DNA of 64,000 bases from Pseudaquidulcibacter saccharophilus (GTDB lineage: Bacteria > Pseudomonadota > Alphaproteobacteria > Caulobacterales > Aquidulcibacteraceae). Shown piece after piece: positions 16,480 to 24,935 of the stretch; the stretch's first letter is position 1; each line of letters starts with the position of its first letter. The notes under the pieces were generated by a model. That model had not been told where the DNA came from. It was given only the letters and a program-made list of their open reading frames with translations, and searched no databases. The position numbers and the translations under genes are program-made. Location of the stretch: assembly GCF_019455445.1 (NCBI RefSeq), contig NZ_JAHWUS010000003.1, positions 62,001-126,000 of the forward strand. Reading direction: 5' to 3'.

Positions 16480-17778
16480 TTAAAGCACAAATCTTGATAG
16501 GTCGGTGTTTTGTGCAAGGTTTGCCACATGGTCATCGACATATTTTGCGTCAATTATGATGGTTTCGCCTTCTTTATCGGTTGCGGTAAAGCTTATGTCA
16601 TCCAATACTCTTTCAAGAACAGTATGTAGGCGGCGCGCACCAATGTTTTCAACCTTGGTGTTAACTTCAACGGCGGTGGTGGCAATTGCATCAATACCGT
16701 CATCAGTAAATTCTAATGTTACACCTTCGGTTTTCATTAATCCAATATATTGCTTGGTCAATGACGATTGTGGTTCGGTTAGAATGTTTTTCATATCCTC
16801 TTTACTAAGGGCGTTTAATTCAACGCGAATTGGCAAACGACCTTGTAATTCTGGCAATAAATCACTTGGTTTTGCAACGTGGAATGCGCCAGATGCAATG
16901 AATAAAATATGATCGGTCTTAACTGTCCCATGTTTAGTGGAAACTGTTGTCCCTTCGATTAATGGCAAAAGGTCACGCTGCACGCCTTCGCGTGAAACGT
17001 CGGCCCCTTGGCGTTCGGAACGGGCACAAATCTTATCAATTTCGTCAATGAAAACCACGCCCTCTTGTTGCGCAAGTTCAAGCGCCGCTTGGGTAAGGGT
17101 ATCTTTATCGATTAAATTATCGCTTTCTTCGTTGATAAGTGGTTCATAGGCATCTTTGACCAATACTTTGCGTTTTTTGGTTTGTTTGCCGCCCATGCCG
17201 CCAAGCATTGAACCCAAGTCAATCATACCGCCCATGCCGCCTGGAAATTCCATCATTTGTGGGGATGGGGGCGCGGCCTCAAATTCGATTTCAACTTCTT
17301 TTTCGTCTAAATCGCCGGCACGAAGCTTTTTACGAAATGAATCCTTGGTTGAATCGGATGCACCAACGCCGACCAATGCTTCAAGCACGCGGTCTTCGGC
17401 AGCCTTTTCAGCTTTTGGACGAACTTCTTTGCGTTTTATTTCGCGCACCAAATGGATTGCCGCCTCTATCAAATCGCGGATAATTTGTTCAACATCGCGC
17501 CCAACATAGCCAACTTCGGTGAATTTGGTGGCTTCAACTTTTACAAAGGGTGCGCCCGCAAGTTTTGCAAGGCGGCGCGCGATTTCGGTTTTACCTACAC
17601 CGGTTGGCCCAATCATAAGAATGTTTTTCGGCGTAGTATCTTCGCGCAATTGCGGTTCTAATTTTTTCCTGCGCCAACGATTACGAAGAGCAATCGCAAC
17701 GGCACGTTTGGCATCTTTTTGTCCGATTACATGTTTATCAAGTTCAGACACAATTTCGCGGGGTGTTAAATCAGTCAT
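16480..17778 (-). CDS. hslU: ATP-dependent protease ATPase subunit HslU
   Basis: 432 residues, full length for the family. It shows [21 protein letters not shown] at the N terminus, Walker [10 protein letters not shown], the pore motif GYVGRDVE, Walker [12 protein letters not shown], sensor motif [11 protein letters not shown] and the C-terminal [17 protein letters not shown]. The I domain (about residues 110-230) carries a Gly/Met-rich insertion ([19 protein letters not shown]). It forms hexamers that unfold substrates for HslV in the cytoplasm. The start overlaps the hslV stop by one base (TAATG). Confidence 0.97.
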   Translation of the reverse strand: MTDLTPREIVSELDKHVIGQKDAKRAVAIALRNRWRRKKLEPQLREDTTPKNILMIGPTGVGKTEIARRLAKLAGAPFVKVEATKFTEVGYVGRDVEQIIRDLIEAAIHLVREIKRKEVRPKAEKAAEDRVLEALVGVGASDSTKDSFRKKLRAGDLDEKEVEIEFEAAPPSPQMMEFPGGMGGMIDLGSMLGGMGGKQTKKRKVLVKDAYEPLINEESDNLIDKDTLTQAALELAQQEGVVFIDEIDKICARSERQGADVSREGVQRDLLPLIEGTTVSTKHGTVKTDHILFIASGAFHVAKPSDLLPELQGRLPIRVELNALSKEDMKNILTEPQSSLTKQYIGLMKTEGVTLEFTDDGIDAIATTAVEVNTKVENIGARRLHTVLERVLDDISFTATDKEGETIIIDAKYVDDHVANLAQNTDLSRFVL

Positions 17779-18341
17779 TATTTAATTGAATCCATTGTTT
17801 CGATTGTAAGATTGCCATTGGTAAAGACACAAATATCGGCGGCAATTGCCATTGATTTGCGTGCGATTGCTTCGGCATCAAGATCAGTATCCATCAAAGC
17901 GCGTGCCGCAGAGATTGCATAACCACCACCTGAACCGATTGCGGTGCAATCATAATCAGGTTCAAGCACGTCACCAGTACCAGTAATGACATAGGTTCCG
18001 GTGGCATCGGCACAAATCAACATTGCTTCGAGACGGCGTAAATAACGATCCGTACGCCAATCTTTGGCAAGCTCAACGGCGGCACGTAAAAGCTGATTAG
18101 GGAAGCGTTCAAGCTTTTGTTCTAGGCGTTCAAAAAGGGTGAATGCATCGGCGGTTGCGCCTGCGAACCCTGCGATAACTTTGCCATCGGCAAGACGGCG
18201 AACTTTGCGTGCGCCATGCTTCATAACAGTATTACCAACCGAAACCTGACCATCGCCAGCAACCACAACTTTACCACCTTTACGCACGGCAAGAATTGTC
18301 GTTCCACGCCAATCAGCGGCACTTCTTTCAAAATCAGACAT
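17778..18341 (-). CDS. hslV: ATP-dependent protease peptidase subunit HslV
   Basis: 187 residues. The proteasome-beta-like catalytic threonine is Thr14 in [15 protein letters not shown]. So about 13 residues must be removed to expose it, a longer propeptide than in E. coli, as is usual in alphaproteobacteria. [14 protein letters not shown] and [14 protein letters not shown] are family blocks. GAGG stands upstream of the ATG. It forms two hexameric rings capped by HslU. First gene of hslVU, and a possible heat-shock unit, though no sigma-32-like site is certain. Confidence 0.97.
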   Translation of the reverse strand: MSDFERSAADWRGTTILAVRKGGKVVVAGDGQVSVGNTVMKHGARKVRRLADGKVIAGFAGATADAFTLFERLEQKLERFPNQLLRAAVELAKDWRTDRYLRRLEAMLICADATGTYVITGTGDVLEPDYDCTAIGSGGGYAISAARALMDTDLDAEAIARKSMAIAADICVFTNGNLTIETMDSIK

Positions 18342-18408
18342 TTAAACCTCTTTTAAATTCCACATCAATTTGGGGTTTTTACTTTAAAGGTTCAAGGGGG
18401 AGTTGTGA

Positions 18409-19638
18409 TTATTTGCCGCCAAGCTCTTTTGCAAATAATTGTTTGGCAAGTGGGGTCATGAATGGCAACATTTCTTTGTATGGCACGCGGTAATAATCAT
18501 CCATACATGGGCCAATGGCATGTGGCGCATCATCGATTGAAAAGACCAAGCCCTTATTATCAGGCCAAATCGCTATATAAGTGTTTTCGTCAAATAGCGC
18601 CTTGCAATCTTCTTCTAAATCATCTGGTGCGCCCGCTATGGCGGTGTATAAATATTTCTTCTGCGTTGTGATTTTATCGAAAAGTTTTTGAAATTGCGGG
18701 GTTCGTTCGGTGCTATAATCTTTTTCGATAAAGATATTGAAAAGGTCTTTATTGCTTAATTCATTGCCGCTTTTCATATCAAAAACATGGTGCGAAATCG
18801 AATTATTTGGGTGTGCCCCGCCACAATAGGTTGATCCACCTTCTTGAATAACCAAAACATTATCGGTTACGTGAATTACATTGGACATATACTCATTATA
18901 ATAGCCGTAAGTATTTTTGTCAGAAGTCTCGGCAAGCGTATTATTACACTCCAGACCTTCGGCAACCAATTCAATGTGACGAAGCGATAAGGCGTTTTTG
19001 ATATTCGTCAAATCATGCCCTTTTTGGGGGCTTTCGATACTTACATAGCTTATTTTAGTAAGATTATCGGAAATGGTTTGAAATTTATAACCATTTACAA
19101 TTTTTGGTGCGGAATAGGAAACAGACCCGTAATATTGTTTTTTGAAATATGGATTTGTGTCAAAATTTCTGCTGTCTTCATAATGAAAACTCGATACATC
19201 AAGTAGGTCACTAGCACTGGTAATGTCGCTTTTAAAAACATATTGCTTTTGGGCAACCAATTTAAGATCAACCGGATATGATTTATTGTCGGTTTTTGAT
19301 ACCCAATTACCAATAAGACCAATTGTAGAAATTTTAAGATTGAATTCAGCACGGACTTTGCAATCTTCATCAATATCGGTGCAATCACCCGGAAGTTCAT
19401 TAAAAACCCCGGCACTATTATCGGATGGCAAAAGGTTTATGTTTTGGCGTTTGCTATTGTAAAAATAAGTTGCGGCGGCAACATCGCTTGTACCGCTTTG
19501 GGCGCGTAATATCTGCAAAGTAATTTTTGTTTTTCCCAATGTCCCTTCATAAACATTTTGGCTTATTTGTGTTTCTGCCAATGCTAAAGACGGGGTGAAA
19601 ATGGCGGCGGCAATAAAATATTTGTAGAATTTCATCAT
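18409..19638 (-). CDS. Secreted DUF3298-like protein, third of a tandem triplet
   Basis: 409 residues with a signal peptide (MMKFYKYFIAAAIFTP, cleavage near ALA-ET). The N-terminal domain has the repeated theme QNVYEGTLGKTKITLQIL. The C-terminal domain has GSTYCGGAHPNNSISHHVFD and a final block KEMLPFMTPLAKQLFAKEL. The CGGAHPN block is typical of DUF3298/RsiV-type domains, which bind lysozyme in RsiV. No such role is shown here. It overlaps the stop of the upstream paralogue by 4 bp (ATGA type). Confidence 0.7.
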   Translation of the reverse strand: MMKFYKYFIAAAIFTPSLALAETQISQNVYEGTLGKTKITLQILRAQSGTSDVAAATYFYNSKRQNINLLPSDNSAGVFNELPGDCTDIDEDCKVRAEFNLKISTIGLIGNWVSKTDNKSYPVDLKLVAQKQYVFKSDITSASDLLDVSSFHYEDSRNFDTNPYFKKQYYGSVSYSAPKIVNGYKFQTISDNLTKISYVSIESPQKGHDLTNIKNALSLRHIELVAEGLECNNTLAETSDKNTYGYYNEYMSNVIHVTDNVLVIQEGGSTYCGGAHPNNSISHHVFDMKSGNELSNKDLFNIFIEKDYSTERTPQFQKLFDKITTQKKYLYTAIAGAPDDLEEDCKALFDENTYIAIWPDNKGLVFSIDDAPHAIGPCMDDYYRVPYKEMLPFMTPLAKQLFAKELGGK

Positions 19639-20891
19639 TTGCCTGCTAATTCTTTTGCAAATAATTGCTTTGCCAATGGGGTCATAAGGGGCAGGGCTTC
19701 TTTATAGGAGATTTTATAATAATCCCCCATACAGCCACCTGCTACATGTGGCACATTTTCAAGCGCGAATACAACGCCATCTTTTGCAGGGTAGGCTGAA
19801 AACGGCATCCAGCTATAATCAGTATTATCATTTAAATCATCGGTATTTTCTTGGCCACCATAAATGCACTCTTTATCAAAATCCGCATCATCGCTGGCTT
19901 CTCTGATTAGATATTTTTTATCGCTTGTGATTTTTTTGAAAATCTTTTTAAACGCAATGGTTTGTAGCTTGTTATAATCTTGTTCATAGTAAAGTTTGAA
20001 AAGATCATAATGATAAATCAAATTACCAGTTTTCATGTCAAAAATTGCGTGTAAATAGCTGTTATTTGGGTGCGCTCCGCCACAGAATGTTGAGCCACTT
20101 TCTTCGGTAACAAGTATTCTGTCATTTATATTAACGGGTTCAGAAGTATAGGAATCCCAATCGCCAAATGTCCCATATGCAGGACTATCGCCCGCTGGCA
20201 TCGCTTTACACTCAAGGCCATAACCGACCATAGAAAGGCGGATATCGGTAAGAGTTTTATTTATTGGTCCAAGATTTTGCCCCTTGGGTGCACTAGTTAG
20301 AATAATATAATGAATTCCGCTTAGTTTATCGGTTGCAGTTTTATAACCATAACCATTCATAAATTGTTCTTTGGAATAGGTGGTTTCGCCTAATGCCATT
20401 TTTCTTTTGAACATATTTTTTGCAAGGTCGCTTGCGCCGTCCATAGTATCTGAAAGGATGCCATCATTGTCGCTTATTTCATAATGTTGGGTGAAGGTGG
20501 CGGTGGCAACGGGTTTAAGTGACACTTCGTATGATTTATCGCCACTGGCCGCAACCCAGTTTCCCTTTAATCCATTGCCAACATTCGTTAGCGATAGCTT
20601 TGCCACGAGCTTACATTTTTCATCAATGTAGCAATTGCTGGAATATTCTTCAAAACCATTATCCTTTTTCGTAAGTGGTATTTCCAACCTTTGGGAAGCA
20701 TAAAAATAACTTGCGGCACGGAATGTTTTACCGTTTTGCGTGGCATCAAGGGTTTGCAATACGATTTTTTTATTGCCCAAAGTCCCTTCATAAACTGTTT
20801 GTTTAACAGGTGTATTGAATTGGTATTCACCGGCAAGTGCCGCGTTAAATGCAAATAGAGATGCAACACAAATCAAAGGATATAATTTCAT
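19635..20891 (-). CDS. Secreted DUF3298-like protein, second of a tandem triplet
   Basis: 418 residues, signal peptide MKLYPLICVASLFAFNAALA. Same two-part layout as its neighbours: QTVYEGTLGNKKIVLQTL near the N terminus and GSTFCGGAHPNNSYLHAIFD in the C-terminal domain, ending KEALPLMTPLAKQLFAKEL. The final 20 residues are almost identical to those of the gene at 18409, which points to a recent duplication of these two. Coupled by 4-bp overlaps on both sides. Periplasmic or secreted; function unknown. Confidence 0.7.
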   Translation of the reverse strand: MKLYPLICVASLFAFNAALAGEYQFNTPVKQTVYEGTLGNKKIVLQTLDATQNGKTFRAASYFYASQRLEIPLTKKDNGFEEYSSNCYIDEKCKLVAKLSLTNVGNGLKGNWVAASGDKSYEVSLKPVATATFTQHYEISDNDGILSDTMDGASDLAKNMFKRKMALGETTYSKEQFMNGYGYKTATDKLSGIHYIILTSAPKGQNLGPINKTLTDIRLSMVGYGLECKAMPAGDSPAYGTFGDWDSYTSEPVNINDRILVTEESGSTFCGGAHPNNSYLHAIFDMKTGNLIYHYDLFKLYYEQDYNKLQTIAFKKIFKKITSDKKYLIREASDDADFDKECIYGGQENTDDLNDNTDYSWMPFSAYPAKDGVVFALENVPHVAGGCMGDYYKISYKEALPLMTPLAKQLFAKELAGK

Positions 20892-22153
20892 TTTTCTAGC
20901 TCTTTTGAAAAAAACTTTTTGCCATTATCGGTCATAAAAGGGGTGAGGTCTTTATAGGGTATAAGGTAATAATCACGCATACAGGCGCCGGAAACATGCG
21001 GTAAGCCTTCTAAAGAAAGGATCATGCCTTTTTGATTAAAGCTTTGCGAAAATTCAAGATAATTCATATCATCGCCAGTACAATATTGTAAAAGACCGGC
21101 ATCAATATCTTGGCGAATCCAATATTTTGAACCAGGGCGAAGTTCTTTTTTTAATTCTGAATATTCATCGGTTTCTATAAGGTTGTTTTTATCCTCTGGG
21201 TCCGGTGTATAGAAATTGAAATAATTGTTACCATTGAAATACTCCCCCTTATTTAGGTCATAAACAGTATGGGAATATGTATTATTGGGGTGGGCGCCAC
21301 CGCAATAGGTTGAACCCAATTCCTCAATAACAAGTAGGTTTTGGTTTAATAATTTGACCTTGGATGAATAGTTTTCCCAATCACCATATTTACTATAAAA
21401 TGGTTTTTCTTCCTTTGCCCTAAATGCAACGCATTCCATTGCATAGGATTTCATCTCATAAAAATTGTTTAAAAGGCTTTCATTTACTTTTTGTTTGATT
21501 GTTTTATCGGGAAGTTTATCAAGCAAAATATAATGAACCCCGGTTTGTTTGTCGGTAATGGTTTTATATGATGTGCCTTGGGTGGTTTGAATGCTTTTGC
21601 CATAAATTAATTCACCGGCAAGAATACGTGATTGATAAGCATCCTTTAAATAAAAGCCTTCAATTGTGTCGCCATTTTCATTGGTTGGATATGCGGTTAA
21701 AAGGCTTGAATAATCGCTTATAGTATATTGGCTTTTATATTCTTGTGTCGCAACTTTTTTAAGATGGACTTTTAATTGCTTGTGATTTTGCGAATTGACC
21801 CAAACCCCCGAAATATTTTCGCCATCTAAAGCTAGCTTAAAGACACCCTTAGTTTTGCAATTGTCTTTGTCTTCGTTCCAATAGCAATTTTCATCATTTG
21901 CCAATTCTTTAAATTCGGTCGTATCGCTATTTGCTTTTAGGAGTGGGATATCAATACGCGAGCTATCGTAAAAATAGTGTGCGGCTTCATAATTTTTGCC
22001 ATTTTTATTGTTGGTCTTGACGGTGGCAAATGTAATTTTATTGGTGCCTAAATTACCTTCGTAAACGGTTTGTCTAACATTGTTAACACTTTGCGCCAAT
22101 GCTTGATTATAAAATAGACAAGGTAATAGAATTACCACCGCGCCAATTCGCAT
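20888..22153 (-). CDS. Secreted DUF3298-like protein, first of a tandem triplet
   Basis: 421 residues, signal peptide MRIGAVVILLPCLFYNQALA. It carries QTVYEGNLGTNKITFATV near the N terminus and GSTYCGGAHPNNTYSHTVYD in the C-terminal domain, ending YKDLTPFMTDNGKKFFSKEL. It is the most diverged of the three and is transcribed first. Pairs of cysteines recur at matching places in all three (for example DENCYWNEDKDNC here), suggesting disulfides in the periplasm. No function is known to me. Confidence 0.7.
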   Translation of the reverse strand: MRIGAVVILLPCLFYNQALAQSVNNVRQTVYEGNLGTNKITFATVKTNNKNGKNYEAAHYFYDSSRIDIPLLKANSDTTEFKELANDENCYWNEDKDNCKTKGVFKLALDGENISGVWVNSQNHKQLKVHLKKVATQEYKSQYTISDYSSLLTAYPTNENGDTIEGFYLKDAYQSRILAGELIYGKSIQTTQGTSYKTITDKQTGVHYILLDKLPDKTIKQKVNESLLNNFYEMKSYAMECVAFRAKEEKPFYSKYGDWENYSSKVKLLNQNLLVIEELGSTYCGGAHPNNTYSHTVYDLNKGEYFNGNNYFNFYTPDPEDKNNLIETDEYSELKKELRPGSKYWIRQDIDAGLLQYCTGDDMNYLEFSQSFNQKGMILSLEGLPHVSGACMRDYYLIPYKDLTPFMTDNGKKFFSKELEK

Positions 22154-22235
22154 ATTCCGCCCCCAAAGCCCTCAAAAGCCTATAATAAAGCTAATGAAAT
22201 TATGCGTATCAGTTAAAATGACATTGCGTCAATAA

Positions 22236-24041
22236 TTAGGCAACTTTAGACTGATTAGATAATTCTGCAGGCGCAGCTTGCACATTATCGTGATAGTTTT
22301 TCTTTTCAGGCAATGGCGGCTGAATGCCATTTTGAACCCACTCACGGGCATATGCCTCAAAAGCTTCTGGTGCCATTGGTGCGCCAAACAAATAACCTTG
22401 TCCAAGGGTTGCGCCACGTTTACGTAGGAATGCCGCTTGCTCTTCGGTTTCAACGCCTTCGGCAACAGTTTCATAATTCAAACCACCTGCCATTGCGATG
22501 ATGGTTTCGATAAGCGCCGGTGCATGTTTATCTTTGCCCAATGCGTGGATGAATGACTGGTCAATTTTGAACACGTCAAATGGCAATGATGTTAATGCCG
22601 CAAGGTTTGAGTGCCCAGTTCCAAAGTCGTCAATGGCAATCTTAACACCTTTCAAGCGTAAAGGCTCTAACAATCTTTGAACACGTTCTGGGTTAGACAT
22701 CGCAATTGATTCAGTGATTTCCAACTCAAATAGGCTTGGTGGCAAGCCAGATTCTTTTAAGGCTGTGCAAACTTTGTGATCAAAATTGTCATCGCTAAAT
22801 TGTGCGGTTGATACGTTAACCGCAACACGAAGTGCGATACCGCGCAATAGCCAGTTTGCCGCGTAACGTGCAGATTCACGTAAAATCACGTCACCCAATG
22901 GACCAATTAAGCCAGATTCTTCGGCGGCAGGGATAAAGCGTGCCGGTGAAACCATGCCATATTTAGGGTGATTCCAACGTACCAATGCCTCGCACCCAAC
23001 AATACGACCAGTACCTAAATCTACTTTTGGCTGGAAATATGGGACAAATTGATTTTTCTCAATCCCTTGGCGAATTTCATTTTCAAGGATTAACTTGCTT
23101 AGGGCGCGTTGGTTTAATTTGCGTGTAAAGAACATTGAACGACCACCGCCGGCGTTACGCGCATGGGTCATTGCAAGTTCTGCTGAACGGATGATTTCAT
23201 CGCCAGATTCACCATCTTGTGGGAAAACAGCGATGCCGCAGCTTGCGCCCAATACGATGCGGTGGTGTTGTAATTCAAATGGTTGTCTTAAAGATGCCGC
23301 AACCAATTGCGCAAATTTTCCAGCACCGGTTGGATCTTCAACATCAGGAATAAGAATTGCAAATTCAGAACCACCCATGCGTGCTAATAATGCGGGACGA
23401 GTTTCGCAGTTTTTAAGTCGTACGATGCGATCAGATGCGCGAACTGCTGCGTCAAGTCTTTCGGTAACAAGCCCCAATAATTCTTCGCCAATAACTTTGC
23501 CAAGTGTATTTTGAACGCGCAAGAAACGGTCAATATCAATTGAAATCGCCGCGCCTACACCTTTTGTTGAAATCGCAGATTTAATAACCTCATCGGCTTC
23601 TTGTTTAAATCTTTCTCGGTTTGGCAATTCGGTTACTGTATCAACAAATGACATACGTTGAATGCGTTGCATTGAGGCATCAAGGCGTTGCAACATTGTG
23701 TTAATTGCACGTGACAATTGTTCCAATTCATCGCCGGTAGCAATATCAAGGCGCGCGCCAAGACGACGCAAGTTCGCATGCTGCATAAAGTCGGTCATGG
23801 TTTCAAGTGGCGCAATAATGCGGCGAACCACAATCAAAAATATCGATGCAGTAAACACAAGTGTTGAAGATGACACGGTAATGGCCGCCAAACGATTTCC
23901 GTTTGGCCCAAGGTTAAAAAATACCGATACCGAAACAACAGCTAGCGCGACAAGATTCAATGCGAGATAAATTGAGGTCAGCCTACCAGCCAAGGTGGAC
24001 TGCATCTTGTGGTAAAAACTGCGATCACCTTTTTTAAACAA
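22236..24041 (-). CDS. HAMP-GGDEF-EAL cyclic-di-GMP signalling protein
   Basis: 601 residues. Two membrane segments near the N terminus are followed by a HAMP region, a GGDEF domain and an EAL domain. The GGDEF signature reads GGSEF, so cyclase activity is doubtful. The EAL domain looks complete: CEALVRWNHP, NVSTAQFSD, ELEITES, IDDFGTGHSNL, KIDQSF and ETVAEGVE. It is therefore more likely a c-di-GMP phosphodiesterase. The start used here is a TTG (complement 24039-24041) with GGGG upstream; an internal ATG 12 codons later lacks a ribosome site. It is divergent from infC. Confidence 0.85.
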   Translation of the reverse strand: MFKKGDRSFYHKMQSTLAGRLTSIYLALNLVALAVVSVSVFFNLGPNGNRLAAITVSSSTLVFTASIFLIVVRRIIAPLETMTDFMQHANLRRLGARLDIATGDELEQLSRAINTMLQRLDASMQRIQRMSFVDTVTELPNRERFKQEADEVIKSAISTKGVGAAISIDIDRFLRVQNTLGKVIGEELLGLVTERLDAAVRASDRIVRLKNCETRPALLARMGGSEFAILIPDVEDPTGAGKFAQLVAASLRQPFELQHHRIVLGASCGIAVFPQDGESGDEIIRSAELAMTHARNAGGGRSMFFTRKLNQRALSKLILENEIRQGIEKNQFVPYFQPKVDLGTGRIVGCEALVRWNHPKYGMVSPARFIPAAEESGLIGPLGDVILRESARYAANWLLRGIALRVAVNVSTAQFSDDNFDHKVCTALKESGLPPSLFELEITESIAMSNPERVQRLLEPLRLKGVKIAIDDFGTGHSNLAALTSLPFDVFKIDQSFIHALGKDKHAPALIETIIAMAGGLNYETVAEGVETEEQAAFLRKRGATLGQGYLFGAPMAPEAFEAYAREWVQNGIQPPLPEKKNYHDNVQAAPAELSNQSKVA

Positions 24042-24379
24042 TATAAATTACCCCGATTTATTCCCTGATATTAGCAAGAAAATATACTTTAATATTAGTT
24101 TGGTTTATATCTTGTTAACTCGTGTGTAATTTTACACTTATGTATAGGTTTTTGCACAATTTAATCGGGATTTAGTGACAATTTGCTAGCTATTATAAAT
24201 AAAATCTATAAGTAATTCATTTTATGAAATTGTAATATATCTGCAAGAAAACCTCAATTATGAGAAATTCTGCTTGCACCATTAATCATTTCTATTATTT
24301 ACCTATGATATAGAAGGGAAATCTGATTTTACCTTCGGCATTATCAGACGTATATGGTAGTTTCTAAAGGAGAAGTAAC
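24042..24379. other. Divergent intergenic region, EAL gene / infC
   Basis: 338 bp, strongly AT-rich, carrying the outward promoters of both neighbours. I see AT-rich -10-like words (for example TATTATAAAT near 24190) but no -35 partner that I would defend, and no tRNA or structured leader that I recognise. Confidence 0.4.
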
Positions 24380-24919
24380 ATAAGAAGACCAACCCAAGCC
24401 CCGCCAGCAAAAGATGGCCCACGCGTAAATGATGAAATCAGGGCGCCGCGCGTTCTGTTGATTGATGAAAACGGCGAAAAACAAGGCGAAATGCCTTTGG
24501 TTGCTGCTTTGGAGGCTGCACAAGAAGCCGGTCTTGATTTGGTGGAAATCGTTGCCACTGCTAATCCGCCGGTTGTAAAAATTCTTGATTACGGCAAGTT
24601 CAAATTCCAAGAACAAAAGAAAAAGGCCGAAGCCCGCAAAAAACAAAAAGTCGTTGAACTAAAAGAAATTAAATTGCGCCCGATGATTGATGATCACGAT
24701 TATCAGGTTAAAGCAAAAGCAATGACACGTTTCTTTGCGGAAGGGGATAAGGTGAAAATCACTTTGCGTTTTAGAGGGCGCGAAATGGCACACCAAAACC
24801 TTGGCATGGATCTTTTAATGCGAATCAAAGGTGACTTTGCAGAAACCGCCAAAGTTGAGCTTGAACCAAGACTTGAAGGTCGTCAAATGACTATGGTTCT
24901 TGCACCAAAAAGCTCTTAA
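24380..24919 (+). CDS. infC: Translation initiation factor IF-3, AUA start
   Basis: 179 residues starting at ATA 24380. AAAGGAG at 24366-24372 is spaced 7 nt from it. An in-frame stop lies at 24365-24367 and no ATG/GTG/TTG occurs before the conserved block [20 protein letters not shown]. Starting at the first ATG (24458) would delete the first ~26 conserved residues. Both IF-3 domains are visible: N-domain ([38 protein letters not shown]) and C-domain ([29 protein letters not shown]). A rare start codon is how infC senses and limits its own product. Confidence 0.93.
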   Translation: MRRPTQAPPAKDGPRVNDEIRAPRVLLIDENGEKQGEMPLVAALEAAQEAGLDLVEIVATANPPVVKILDYGKFKFQEQKKKAEARKKQKVVELKEIKLRPMIDDHDYQVKAKAMTRFFAEGDKVKITLRFRGREMAHQNLGMDLLMRIKGDFAETAKVELEPRLEGRQMTMVLAPKSS

Positions 24920-24935
24920 ATAATTAAGCATTGAA

